This document shows, piece after piece, positions 42,592 through 51,843 of a stretch of 59,012 nucleotides of DNA (position 1 is its first letter; each line of letters starts with the position of its first letter). The notes under the pieces are model-generated. The model saw only the letters and a program-made list of their open reading frames with translations, searched no databases and was not told where the DNA came from. The translations under genes and the position numbers were made by a program. Source of the DNA: an uncultured Collinsella sp. (lineage in GTDB: Bacteria; Actinomycetota; Coriobacteriia; Coriobacteriales; Coriobacteriaceae); contig URWW01000006.1 of assembly GCA_900551665.1 (NCBI GenBank), positions 1 through 59,012 of the forward strand. Reading direction: 5' to 3'.

Positions 42592-42960
42592 TTAGAGGGT
42601 CTCGGGTGCGAGCGAGACGATCTTCATGTACTTCTTGTCACGAAGCTCGCGAGCGACGGGCCCGAAGATACGGGTGCCGACAGGCGAACCATCCTTGTTG
42701 ATGACGACGGCAGCGTTGTCATCGAAGCGGATGTAGGAACCGTCCTTACGGCGGACCTCCTTAACGGTGCGCACGATGACGCAACGGACAACATCCTTCT
42801 TCTTGACGTTCGCGCCAGGCGTGGCCTCCTGGACGGCGGCCATGACGACGTCACCGATGCCGGCGTAACGGCGCTTAGAGCCGCCCAGCACCTTAATGCA
42901 ACGAACCTTGCGCGCACCGGAGTTGTCGGCAACGTTCAGCATGGTTTGCATCTGAATCAT
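42592..42960 (-). CDS. rplN: 50S ribosomal protein L14
   Basis: A 122-residue L14: MIQMQTMLNVADNSGARKVRCIKVLGG, VVMAAVQEATPG, and RIFGPVARELRDKKYMKIVSLAPE. It forms intersubunit bridges and contacts L19. It is next to rplX, as in most bacteria. Confidence 0.98.
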   Translation of the reverse strand: MIQMQTMLNVADNSGARKVRCIKVLGGSKRRYAGIGDVVMAAVQEATPGANVKKKDVVRCVIVRTVKEVRRKDGSYIRFDDNAAVVINKDGSPVGTRIFGPVARELRDKKYMKIVSLAPETL

Positions 42961-42994
42961 GGTTGGAACCTTTCCGAACCTAGGCCAGTGAGAG

Positions 42995-43040
42995 GTGCGA
43001 CCGCCCTTGGTGAATACCCGAGGTATCCGGGCGGGCGCAC
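42995..43040 (-). promoter_or_regulatory. Long hairpin between rpsQ and rplN
   Basis: GTGCG-A-CCGCCC (42995-43006) pairs with GGGCGG-G-CGCAC (43029-43040), and the apex has ATACC-CGA-GGTAT (43013-43025). The 107-bp gap is wide for this operon. No T-tract follows, so a regulatory or processing structure is more likely than a terminator. Confidence 0.45.
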
Positions 43041-43067
43041 ATCACCGGAAAACTTACATCGACAAGC

Positions 43068-43334
43068 TTACTTGGCGCGCTCGATGATCTCGACGAGACG
43101 CCAACGCTTGGTGGCGGACAGCGGACGGGTCTCCATGATACGGACGGTATCGCCGACACCAGCGGTGTTCTCCTCGTCGTGGACGTGGAACTTCTTGGTG
43201 CTGGTCATCATCTTGCCGTACTTGGGGTGACGCTTGCGCTCCGTGGTGGTCACAACAATGCTCTTGTTGCCCATGATGGAGGAAACGATACCCTGGCGGA
43301 CCTTGCGCGCGTTGCGCTCAGTTGCTTCAGCCAT
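43068..43334 (-). CDS. rpsQ: 30S ribosomal protein S17
   Basis: An 88-residue OB-fold S17: RKVRQGIVSSIMGNKSIVVTT, RHPKYGKMMTSTKKFHVHDEEN and GDTVRIMETRPLSATKRWRLV. It lies between rpmC and rplN; the usual rpmC-rpsQ order is kept. Confidence 0.97.
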   Translation of the reverse strand: MAEATERNARKVRQGIVSSIMGNKSIVVTTTERKRHPKYGKMMTSTKKFHVHDEENTAGVGDTVRIMETRPLSATKRWRLVEIIERAK

Positions 43335-43348
43335 TATCTACTCCTGTG

Positions 43349-43563
43349 CTACTCGGTAGCAGCGGACTTCTCCGCTGCGATCTGACGGGCACGCTGCTCG
43401 GTGAGGACACGAGCGATGTCCTTCTTCACGGTGGTCACGCGAGCGGTGTTGTCCAGCTGGCTGGTAGCCATCTGGAAACGAAGGTTGAAGAGCTCGGCGC
43501 GGCAATCCTTCAGCTTCTCAGCCAGGGCCTCGTCGGAAAGCTCACGAATCTCTGCGGGCTTCA

Positions 43564-43564
<1 letters not shown>
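43349..43564 (-). CDS. rpmC: 50S ribosomal protein L29
   Basis: A 71-residue L29 starting MKPAEIRELSDEALAEKLKD, with the conserved ELFNLRFQMATSQLDNTARV and KKDIARVLTEQR. It sits at the peptide exit, near the trigger factor and SRP sites. Its start shares one base with the end of rplP. Confidence 0.97.
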
Positions 43565-44699
<1,135 letters not shown>

Positions 44700-44702
44700 G
44701 GC

Positions 44703-45068
44703 CTATGCCTCCTTTCGGGGAGCGACGACGACGGTGATGTGGCTCGTACGCTTCAGGATGCGGGAAGCGGAGCCCTTGGCGCGAGGACGGATGCGCTTGA
44801 GCGTCGGGCCCTCGTCGACATAAGCAGCCTTGACGACCAGGTCGTCGGCGCGCATCTGGTTGTTGTGCTCGGCGTTGGCGACGGCGGAGCGCAGGACCTT
44901 CTCCACGTCCACGGCGACGGAGCGCGTGCAGAAGTGGAGGATATCGAAGGCCTGAGTGACGTTCTTGCCGCGGATCAGGTCGATCACGAGGCGAGCCTTG
45001 CCGGGGGAAACGCGCACGTACTTAGCCGTGGCGCGGACCTCGCGGGTCTCGGTGGAAGTAGTAGCCAT
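44703..45068 (-). CDS. rplV: 50S ribosomal protein L22
   Basis: A 121-residue L22: RATAKYVRVSPGKARLVIDLIRG, then the beta-hairpin reaching the exit tunnel (VDEGPTLKRIRPRAKGSASRI). Changes in this hairpin cause macrolide resistance in other bacteria; none is evident here by eye. It lies between rpsS and rpsC. Confidence 0.98.
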   Translation of the reverse strand: MATTSTETREVRATAKYVRVSPGKARLVIDLIRGKNVTQAFDILHFCTRSVAVDVEKVLRSAVANAEHNNQMRADDLVVKAAYVDEGPTLKRIRPRAKGSASRILKRTSHITVVVAPRKEA

Positions 45069-45081
45069 TTACCTAAACCCC

Positions 45082-45342
45082 CTATTTGGCCTTGTGCGCA
45101 CGGAAGGTACGGGTGGGCGCGAACTCGCCCAGCTTGTGACCAACCATGGACTCGGTGACGTACACGGGAACATGCTTGCGGCCGTCGTGAACGGCGATGG
45201 TGTGACCGACCATCTCGGGGAAGATGGTGGACGCGCGGGACCAGGTCTTCACGACGTCCTTCTTGCCAGCCTCGTTCATCGCGATGATACGCGAGAGGAG
45301 GCGCGCCTCTACGAACGGGCCCTTTTTGAGACTTCTGCTCAT
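45082..45342 (-). CDS. rpsS: 30S ribosomal protein S19
   Basis: An 86-residue S19: MSRSLKKGPFVEARLLSRI, TWSRASTIFPEMVGHTIAVHDGRKHVPVYV, and VGHKLGEFAPTRTFRAHK. It forms a complex with S13 in the 30S head. It follows rplB with a 26-bp gap. Confidence 0.98.
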   Translation of the reverse strand: MSRSLKKGPFVEARLLSRIIAMNEAGKKDVVKTWSRASTIFPEMVGHTIAVHDGRKHVPVYVTESMVGHKLGEFAPTRTFRAHKAK

Positions 45343-45368
45343 AAGTGCTTTCTCCTAACGGGTATCGA

Positions 45369-46199
45369 TTACTTCTTGCGACGACGGATGATGAGGTCGT
45401 TGGACGTCTTCTTCTTGTTGCGGGTGCGGTAGCCCTTGGACGGGGTGCCCCACGGAGAGACGGACGGACGACCGGAGGTGTGCGAGCGACCCTCGCCACC
45501 GCCGTGCGGGTGATCGACCGGGTTCATGACGGTACCACGGACGGTCGGGCGGACGCCCATCTTGCGATGACGGCCGGCCTTACCGATCACGATGTTGGCG
45601 TGCTCGGAGTTGCCGACCTCGCCGATGGAGGCGCGGCAGGTCACGAGAACACGACGCATCTCGGAGGAAGGCATGCGGATGATCGCGTACTTGCCCTCCT
45701 TACCCATGAGCTGGCAGGCGGTACCAGCGGAACGGGCGATAGCAGCGCCCTTGCCAGGCTGGAACTCGATGGCGTGGATGAGGGTACCCACGGGAATCTC
45801 GGACAGCGGCATGGCGTTGCCCGGCTTGATGTCGGCGCCGGCACCGGAAATGACGGTGTCGCCGACCTTGAGGCCCTTGGGGGCCAGGATGTAGCGCTTC
45901 TCGCCGTCCACGTAGTGGAGCAGGGCGATGCGAGCGGAGCGGTTCGGGTCGTACTCGATGGTAGCGACCTTGGCCGGCACGCCGTCCTTGTTGCGCTTGA
46001 AGTCGATAACGCGGTACTGGCGCTTCACGCGGCCACCCTGGTGGCGCATGGTGATGCGACCGGCGTTGTTACGACCGGCCTTGACCGGCAGCGGCTCGAG
46101 AAGAGACTTCTCGGGCGTGGTGCAGGTGATCTCGGAGAAGTCCGCGATCGTCTGCCAGCGACGGCCGGCGCTGGTCGGCTTAAGGTGCTTTACAGCCAT
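45369..46199 (-). CDS. rplB: 50S ribosomal protein L2
   Basis: A 276-residue L2: MAVKHLKPTSAGRRWQTIADF, GGRVKRQYRVIDFKRNKDG, and the highly conserved RPTVRGTVMNPVDHPHGGGEGR near the peptidyl-transferase centre (His in PVDHPHGG). The gap to rplW upstream is 169 bp, the widest in this half of the operon. Confidence 0.98.
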   Translation of the reverse strand: MAVKHLKPTSAGRRWQTIADFSEITCTTPEKSLLEPLPVKAGRNNAGRITMRHQGGRVKRQYRVIDFKRNKDGVPAKVATIEYDPNRSARIALLHYVDGEKRYILAPKGLKVGDTVISGAGADIKPGNAMPLSEIPVGTLIHAIEFQPGKGAAIARSAGTACQLMGKEGKYAIIRMPSSEMRRVLVTCRASIGEVGNSEHANIVIGKAGRHRKMGVRPTVRGTVMNPVDHPHGGGEGRSHTSGRPSVSPWGTPSKGYRTRNKKKTSNDLIIRRRKK

Positions 46200-46313
46200 T
46201 CCTTATCCCTTTCATATCGGTCCGTTGGCCACTGCAAGCCGGGATGGTGGATGCAGTGACACCGGATTACCACGGCTCCGGGCGTTTCCTATTAATACGC
46301 ACGGAGCACTTGA

Positions 46314-46344
46314 GCTTGCCCCCCCCCCATTCGAAGAGGCAAGC
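46314..46344 (-). promoter_or_regulatory. Hairpin with C10 tract in the rplW-rplB gap
   Basis: GCTTGCC (46314-46320) and GGCAAGC (46338-46344) form a 7-bp stem. A run of ten C (46319-46328) overlaps the first arm. The hairpin lies 25 bp beyond the rplW stop. Slippage in the tract would change loop size. The rest of the 169-bp gap shows no gene. Confidence 0.4.
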
Positions 46345-46368
46345 GTCAAGAACTAACAGAGGCGTGAA

Positions 46369-46656
46369 TTACGCCTGGGCGCCGAAGACCTCGATGGTCT
46401 GACCCTCGGCCACGGTGACGATGGCCTTCTTCCAAGAACGGGTCTTGCCAGCGACATAGCGAACGCGCTTGGTCTTGGGCTTGACGTTCAGGGTGTTAAC
46501 GCGAACAACCTTCACGCCAAAGATCTCCTCGACGGCGTCCTTGATCTGGAACTTGTTGGCGTCCTTGGCAACCTCGAAGGTGTACTTGTTCTCCTCCATG
46601 GCGGAGTAGGAACGCTCGGACACGATCGGGCGGATGATGATCTCGTGAGCGGTCAT
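46369..46656 (-). CDS. rplW: 50S ribosomal protein L23
   Basis: A 95-residue L23: IIIRPIVSERSYSAMEENKYTFEV, NKFQIKDAVEEIFGVKVVRVNTLN, and a basic loop PKTKRVRYVAGKTRSWKKAIV. It is the docking site for trigger factor and SRP at the tunnel exit. The rplD stop codon directly abuts its ATG (TAAATG). Confidence 0.98.
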   Translation of the reverse strand: MTAHEIIIRPIVSERSYSAMEENKYTFEVAKDANKFQIKDAVEEIFGVKVVRVNTLNVKPKTKRVRYVAGKTRSWKKAIVTVAEGQTIEVFGAQA

Positions 46657-47283
46657 TTAGGCGAGCACCTCCCCGAAGTGAGCGGCGATGTCGGCGGGCA
46701 TCAGCAGAGCGCCGTTGTTGACGAGGTCATAGGTGTTGGCCTCGGCAGGCGTGATGATGAACGTCTTGGGGATGTTGCGGAAGGAGAGGTAAGCGTTGAT
46801 GTCATCCTCGCGAACGATGATGGTCAGACGCTTGCCCTCGATGCCCAGAGCCTTGAGCATGGCAACGGCGGCCTTGGTGGAAGGCTTCTCGAAGCCGTAG
46901 TCGTCAACGAGAACGAGCTCGTTGTCGCGGAGCTTGGCGGACAGGGCGGAGCGCATGGCGAGCTTGACCTCTTTGTTGTTCATGCGCTTCACGTAGGTGC
47001 GGGGCTTGGGCCCGAAGATCACACCGCCACCACGCCACTGAGCGGCGCGGATGGAGCCCTGACGGGCACGGCCGGTGCCCTTCTGACGCCAAGGCTTCTT
47101 GCCGCCACCGGAGACCTCGGAACGGCCCTTGGTGGACTGGGTGCCCTGACGCCAGCAGGCCTGCTGGCACTTGACGATGTGGTGCATGACGTGGATGTTC
47201 GGCTCGATGCCGTACACGGCGTCGGCGAGCTCGGCCTCGGCGACCTGCTTGCCCTCGGCGTTCTTCACTTCAAACTTAGACAT
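46657..47283 (-). CDS. rplD: 50S ribosomal protein L4
   Basis: A 208-residue L4 with the extended loop that lines the exit tunnel: RSEVSGGGKKPWRQKGTGRARQGSIR, then GGGVIFGPKPRTYVKRMNNK. In Escherichia coli L4 represses the S10 operon through its leader; whether the long rplC leader here plays that part is unknown. It follows rplC by 15 bp. Confidence 0.98.
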   Translation of the reverse strand: MSKFEVKNAEGKQVAEAELADAVYGIEPNIHVMHHIVKCQQACWRQGTQSTKGRSEVSGGGKKPWRQKGTGRARQGSIRAAQWRGGGVIFGPKPRTYVKRMNNKEVKLAMRSALSAKLRDNELVLVDDYGFEKPSTKAAVAMLKALGIEGKRLTIIVREDDINAYLSFRNIPKTFIITPAEANTYDLVNNGALLMPADIAAHFGEVLA

Positions 47284-47298
47284 AGCGACGGTCCTCCT

Positions 47299-47919
47299 TT
47301 ACGCCATGCGGATGGCGACCAGACCGTTCTTGCCACCGGGCACAGCGCCCTTGACAAGCATGAGGTTCTGCTCAGCATCAATGCGGACAACGGAGAGGTT
47401 CTTCACGGTCACGCGGGCGTTGCCCATGTGGCCAGCCATCTTGACGCCCTTGAGGACGCGGGCCGGGTAAGCGCACTGGCCGATGGAGCCGGGGTGACGC
47501 TGGATGTGGGAACCGTGGGACATGGGACCGCGGCGCTGGTTCCAGCGCTTGATGCGACCCTGGAAGCCCTTACCCTTGGAGGTGCCGATGACGTCGACCT
47601 TGGCGACGTTCTCGAAATCAGCGACGGTGACGACGTCGCCGACCTTGTGCTCCTCGCCGTTCTCGACGCGGACCTCACGAAGGTAACGGACAGGCTCGAC
47701 GCCAGCCTTAGCGAAGTGACCAGCCATGGGCTTGTTCACGTGCTTGGACTTGATGTCGCCGAAGCCGATCTGGACGGCGTTGTAGCCGTCGGTCGCCTCA
47801 GTTTTAACCTGCGAGACGGTGCAGGGGCCAGCCTGGATGACCGTGACGGGGACGACGTTATCGTCCTCGTCCCAAACCTGGGTCATGCCGATCTTGCGGC
47901 CGAGAATCATGTTGATCAT
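47299..47919 (-). CDS. rplC: 50S ribosomal protein L3
   Basis: A 206-residue L3: MINMILGRKIGMTQVWDEDDNVVPVTVI, KGKGFQGRIKRWNQRRGPMSHGSH, and HMGNARVTVKNLSVVRID. The ATG at 47919 follows TTGGAG at 5 bases. It is the first gene of the operon in this window: rpsJ, which normally precedes rplC, is absent, and the 420 bp upstream are non-coding. Confidence 0.98.
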   Translation of the reverse strand: MINMILGRKIGMTQVWDEDDNVVPVTVIQAGPCTVSQVKTEATDGYNAVQIGFGDIKSKHVNKPMAGHFAKAGVEPVRYLREVRVENGEEHKVGDVVTVADFENVAKVDVIGTSKGKGFQGRIKRWNQRRGPMSHGSHIQRHPGSIGQCAYPARVLKGVKMAGHMGNARVTVKNLSVVRIDAEQNLMLVKGAVPGGKNGLVAIRMA

Positions 47920-48098
47920 TCGATCTCCAACTCTCGGTGGTCTTGGGACATTGCACACGCCCCTTGCGCGTGCCCCTAGAGGACCACATACGGACTTGCG
48001 CGCCACTCCTTGCATTCGCTTTGACCCCTTGTGCGCGGCAACCCATTTGCGCAGGTAGATGGCCTAGGCAGAATCCTCCTAGTGGACACAGCTTGATT

Positions 48099-48126
48099 AG
48101 TATACACGCCCGCGGGCGTCTCCATA
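48099..48126 (-). promoter_or_regulatory. Candidate promoter of the rplC operon
   Basis: On the minus strand TATACT (48099-48104) is preceded by GTG and by a GC-rich palindrome GCCCGCGGGC in the spacer. The -35 candidate TATGGA (48121-48126, spacing 16) is weak. It would give a leader of about 170 bases. Confidence 0.4.
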
Positions 48127-48168
48127 TTGTCTTCGCAATATTTTTGCAGGTGAAGGGCGTTGCCCGCC

Positions 48169-48282
48169 CTGCCGAGGGGCGGCGTCGGATTTCGCTCGGC
48201 CAAGTCCTGCTCGCGACGAAGCGTCCACTGGACGCTTCTGCTGGTGCGGAATCTACGAAATTCGACGCCGCCCCTCGGCAGG
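48169..48282. repeat. 114-bp inverted-repeat structure enclosing hairpin element copy 2
   Basis: Perfect 20-bp arms CCTGCCGAGGGGCGGCGTCG (48169-48188) and CGACGCCGCCCCTCGGCAGG (48263-48282) enclose the 63-bp element (48194-48256), which has its own perfect stem GAAGCGTCC-ACT-GGACGCTTC. Copy 1 at 37918-37980 lacks these outer arms. It lies about 270 bp upstream of rplC. Confidence 0.8.
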
Positions 48283-48308
48283 ACTCAAGCCGTCACCCCC
48301 TTGCCGAA

Positions 48309-48339
48309 CCTCAATTTAGGGACTGTCCCTAAATTGAGG
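48309..48339. repeat. 31-bp perfect palindrome after the ABC transporter gene
   Basis: CCTCAATTTAGGGAC, a T, and GTCCCTAAATTGAGG: perfect 15-bp arms. It ends one base before the stop codon of the ABC transporter (48340-48342). It is the second copy of the repeat at 898-928. Confidence 0.85.
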
Positions 48340-51300
48340 CTACTCGCTGCAGAGAGCCTCCACGGGGTCGCGGCGGGCGGCGCTGCGACTGGGGATGAGG
48401 CCGGCTATGACGGTAAGGGCCACGCTGATAAGGATGAGGCCGAGAGCCGATGAGATGGGCAGGCGCATCACGTTCTCCACATGGTGCACGGCCAAGGCCC
48501 ACGCGTTCACGGGGAATGAGACGGCCACCACCACCGCTATGGCGAGCACACCCGCGATGAGGCCCTCGATGAAGGTCTCGGCATTGAAGACGTTGGCGAT
48601 ATTGCGCTTGGAGGCGCCCATAGCGCGCAGGATGCCGATTTCCTTCTTGCGCTCGAGCACGCTGATGTAGGTGATGATGCCGATCATGATGGAGCTCACC
48701 ACGAGCGAGATGCTCACAAAAGCGATGAGCACGAGTGAGATCATGTTGACGATGCTCGTCACGCTGCCCATGAGCACGCCCATGTAGTCCGTGTAGACGA
48801 TGACCTTATCGTCCTCCCCCGCGGCGCGCATGTCCTCGTTGTAACGGTCGATCGCCCCGAGCACCGCGTCTTTGGCCTCAAAGTCAACGGGATAGATGCT
48901 GACCGCCTGCGGGTTGGCCGCATCGGCGTAACCGAGCGTCGCCAAGTTGTTGTCGTAGGTGAGCCTGCCGGCGTTGGCATAGCTCGCCATGAGGGACGAG
49001 AGGTCCTCCGCATCCATGTTGAAATGGATGGCACGCGCGAAGGCCCCGCCGTCGACCGAGAACGCCTGCTGCATGTTGGCAGCAAGACGCTGGGCGAGCT
49101 GTGGCGCGGCCGCCGCGAAAGTGCGGCCGAGGCCCTCCTGAAGCTGCGCGCCGATTGCGGTGGAGAGCTCGCCGCCGATCTGGGCGGCGATATCGTCGAG
49201 TGCCTTTTTGACATACGCGGCGAAATCGCTCCCGACATAAGCCCGGACGACCTCCTCGAGCCGGTTCGCGACGGGCTCGCCCGCAATGGCCGCAACCTGC
49301 TCCAACAGGGCGGCGCCACCCTCGGGCGCATCGCTTTTGGCGTATGCAATGAACTGCTCGACGAGATCACGGCCGAAATCCGGGGAGCTCGGGTCGAGGC
49401 CCTGACCGGGTCTCGCGAGCCACTTCGTCACGAATTGCCGTACGAACTCGCTCGAAAGATCCATGACCTGCTTGAGCTGGTTTTCATCGAGGACCGGGTC
49501 CTTTCCGAGATCGCCCAGGATGCCCTCGAAATCCGGCATTGGCGCACCCGAGAGGACACCGGCAAGGTCCACTCCCTCAAGAGCGCTCGATATGTCTATG
49601 TCCACGCCGCCCATATCGAGCCCCGCGAAATCGAACCCCGAAAGGTCGAGCCCCGCGCCGAGTTTGGCCGCATCGATCTTGAAGGCCGCACGCAACGCCG
49701 CCTCGTCCACGGAGAACAGGCTCGCCAAATCAACGCCGCGCTTGGCCTCCTCCTGCAACGTTGCGAACGGCTTGCCGGTAAAGACATCCACCTCGGGCTC
49801 GGCGAGCTGTGCCCGCACGATCTCCGAATTCGCAGCGCGCTTCATGAGCTCGTCGGTCAGGCCGCTGGTATAGGCGATGCCCTGCGAGAGCGCGGCGGAC
49901 TTTGCCGTGGGACTCGGCTGGACGATACCCACGATCTTGAGGTCCAGGCCCTGGCTCACCTGGTCCGCCATGAACGAGGCGTCGTCGGACATGTCGGTCC
50001 AACCACCCGTCTCGGCGTTGCGGCGATACGAGTCGGAAGCGGCGAGAACCTTGAACGTCGTGCCGAGCGCGTCGTCGTAGGTGAAATCCGCATCGACCTC
50101 GGGGACATGCACCTCCCCCGAGCCGCTCATGGTGCGCTCGACCATGCGATCGAGGGCGGCGGGGTCGAGCACGCCCATGCTGTACAACGTGAAGTCCGAT
50201 ATCTTGCCACGAGCCGAAAGCACGAGGACGCACTCATCGGCCGCCTTGGCCCATCGGCCGGCGACCACGTCGTACTGCTCGTCGAGCAGCTTGGGATTGT
50301 CGATCATCTCGTTGAACGCCGTAGTGCCCGTCATCATGGTGCCCGCCATCGCGGCGCTCGACGCCCCGCCGGTCATGGCGGTCGTCATTGCGTTGGGAGA
50401 CAGGCGCACCGGCCCCTCCGAGGTATCGGATCGATACACGAGCGGTGTGATGCCGTAGTCATACTGGATGGCCGAAACCTCGCCATCGAGCTCCTTGGCA
50501 TCCTCATCCAAAAAGCCCTTGAAACTCGCCATGTCGTTGGATTTCACGCTCGCGAACATATCGGAGAGCATCGTGAATATCGGAATGGGCTCCTTCAGGT
50601 CGACTTTGCGGCCTCCGTCGGCGTCGGCAGACGGCGCCTCGGAGCCGTCGGCCCCATCCCCGGACACCTCTTCCTCAGATGTGCCGGCATCCCCCGTCAT
50701 CATGCTCGTGAGGTCGTAGCTCTGCCGCGCGATCGTAAGCGGATAACTCGACAATGTGTCTTGCTCGACTTTGGCGATGTAGCCGTTCACACCGTTGGAG
50801 AGCGCCAAAATCGCCGCGATGCCGATGATGCCGATCGACCCGGCGAAGGCCGTCATGATGGTGCGGCCCTTCTTGGTCATGAGGTTGTTGAAGGACAGGG
50901 AGAGCGCCGTGAGCAAGCCCATCGACGAGCGGTGCGCGGAGCCCTCGTCGGGATGGGCGACGGCGGCCGCACGCGCGGCCTCGACCTCATCCTCCGTCAC
51001 GGGGCACGTGTCCCCGGCAAGACGCCCGTCCTTGATGCGCACGATGCGCGTCGCGTAATCTTCGGCGAGCTGCGGGTTGTGCGTGACCATGATCACGAGC
51101 CGCTCGCGCGCGACCTCCGCGAGCAGATCCATCACCTGGATGCCCGTCTCGGTATCGAGGGCGCCCGTGGGCTCATCAGCGAGAACGATCTCGGGGTCGT
51201 TCACCAGCGCTCGTGCGATGGCGACGCGCTGCATCTGGCCGCCCGAGAGCTGCGATGGCTTCTTGTTCACATGCGCGCCCAGGCCCACGCGCTCGAGCGC

Positions 51301-51672
51301 GGCACGGGCACGGCGCTCCCGCTCAGCGCGGTCCACGCCCGCCAATGTAAGCGCGAGCTCCACGTTGGCCAGAATCGTCTGATGCGGGATAAGGTTGTAG
51401 CTCTGGAAGATGAAGCCCACGCGGTGGTTGCGGTACGTGTCCCACTCCGCATCCGTATAGTCGCGGGTCGAGGTTCCGTTCACCACGATGTCACCCGAGT
51501 CGGCGTGGTCGAAGCCGCCTAATATATTCAAGAACGTGGTCTTGCCGGAACCCGATGGGCCCAGAACCGCCACGAACTCGCTCTCCCTGAAGGTGACGGA
51601 GACGCCGTCCAGAGCGCGCTGGACCAGGTCCCCAGTCTTATATGTCTTGGTGATGTCGCGAATCTCGATCAT
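48340..51672 (-). CDS. MacB-like ABC transporter: fused ATPase-permease with very large extracytoplasmic domain
   Basis: The 1110-residue protein has an N-terminal ABC ATPase of the LolD/MacB class (Walker A GPSGSGKTT at 38-46, QLSGGQMQR, IVLADEPTGALD), one membrane helix near 275-295, an extracytoplasmic region of about 650 residues, and three membrane helices of an FtsX domain at the end (ERKKEIGILRAMGASKRNI, then PSRSAARRDPVEAL). Such type VII exporters act by mechanotransmission outside the membrane. The ectodomain contains four pentapeptide-like units GLDLS-GFDFA-GLDMG-GVDID (about 667-690). The ATG at 51672 follows a weak AGG site. A peptide or toxin export role is possible but not shown. 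Confidence 0.9.
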   Translation of the reverse strand: MIEIRDITKTYKTGDLVQRALDGVSVTFRESEFVAVLGPSGSGKTTFLNILGGFDHADSGDIVVNGTSTRDYTDAEWDTYRNHRVGFIFQSYNLIPHQTILANVELALTLAGVDRAERERRARAALERVGLGAHVNKKPSQLSGGQMQRVAIARALVNDPEIVLADEPTGALDTETGIQVMDLLAEVARERLVIMVTHNPQLAEDYATRIVRIKDGRLAGDTCPVTEDEVEAARAAAVAHPDEGSAHRSSMGLLTALSLSFNNLMTKKGRTIMTAFAGSIGIIGIAAILALSNGVNGYIAKVEQDTLSSYPLTIARQSYDLTSMMTGDAGTSEEEVSGDGADGSEAPSADADGGRKVDLKEPIPIFTMLSDMFASVKSNDMASFKGFLDEDAKELDGEVSAIQYDYGITPLVYRSDTSEGPVRLSPNAMTTAMTGGASSAAMAGTMMTGTTAFNEMIDNPKLLDEQYDVVAGRWAKAADECVLVLSARGKISDFTLYSMGVLDPAALDRMVERTMSGSGEVHVPEVDADFTYDDALGTTFKVLAASDSYRRNAETGGWTDMSDDASFMADQVSQGLDLKIVGIVQPSPTAKSAALSQGIAYTSGLTDELMKRAANSEIVRAQLAEPEVDVFTGKPFATLQEEAKRGVDLASLFSVDEAALRAAFKIDAAKLGAGLDLSGFDFAGLDMGGVDIDISSALEGVDLAGVLSGAPMPDFEGILGDLGKDPVLDENQLKQVMDLSSEFVRQFVTKWLARPGQGLDPSSPDFGRDLVEQFIAYAKSDAPEGGAALLEQVAAIAGEPVANRLEEVVRAYVGSDFAAYVKKALDDIAAQIGGELSTAIGAQLQEGLGRTFAAAAPQLAQRLAANMQQAFSVDGGAFARAIHFNMDAEDLSSLMASYANAGRLTYDNNLATLGYADAANPQAVSIYPVDFEAKDAVLGAIDRYNEDMRAAGEDDKVIVYTDYMGVLMGSVTSIVNMISLVLIAFVSISLVVSSIMIGIITYISVLERKKEIGILRAMGASKRNIANVFNAETFIEGLIAGVLAIAVVVAVSFPVNAWALAVHHVENVMRLPISSALGLILISVALTVIAGLIPSRSAARRDPVEALCSE

Positions 51673-51719
51673 GCGCAGCCTATCCACGTGATGTCGTATT
51701 CGCTTTTCGTACCCACATT

Positions 51720-51743
51720 CCCCGCGTTTAGGCGAACGCGGGG
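51720..51743 (-). terminator. Possible terminator between the AI-2E and ABC genes
   Basis: CCCCGCGTT (51720-51728) and AACGCGGGG (51735-51743) form a 9-bp stem with a 6-nt loop, 100 bp beyond the AI-2E stop codon. No T-run follows on the minus strand, so efficiency is uncertain. Confidence 0.5.
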
Positions 51744-51843
51744 ACGCGATACAAAGACCTTATGCGGGCATCGGCGAGACGGGCAGCCAGGAGTTCGCGA
51801 ACCGCTGCGCCGGTAGTGGCAGATGGCAAATCGACCCAAAGGC

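Larger units (their letters stand above)
47920..48339. other. Leader and control region upstream of rplC
   Basis: The 420 bp contain a TATACT -10 candidate (48099-48104), a leader of about 170 bases with CTAGGAGGATTCTGCCTAGG near its 5' end, the 20-bp inverted repeat enclosing copy 2 of the 63-bp element (48169-48282), and a palindrome (48309-48339). No rpsJ or other protein-coding gene is supported. Confidence 0.65.

Noticed and set aside
47976..48090. Possible leader peptide after AGGAGG at about 48075 in the rplC leader
   Set aside because: The only start codons (ATT or CTG) are too close to the Shine-Dalgarno, and the peptide shows no recognisable signal such as codon repeats.
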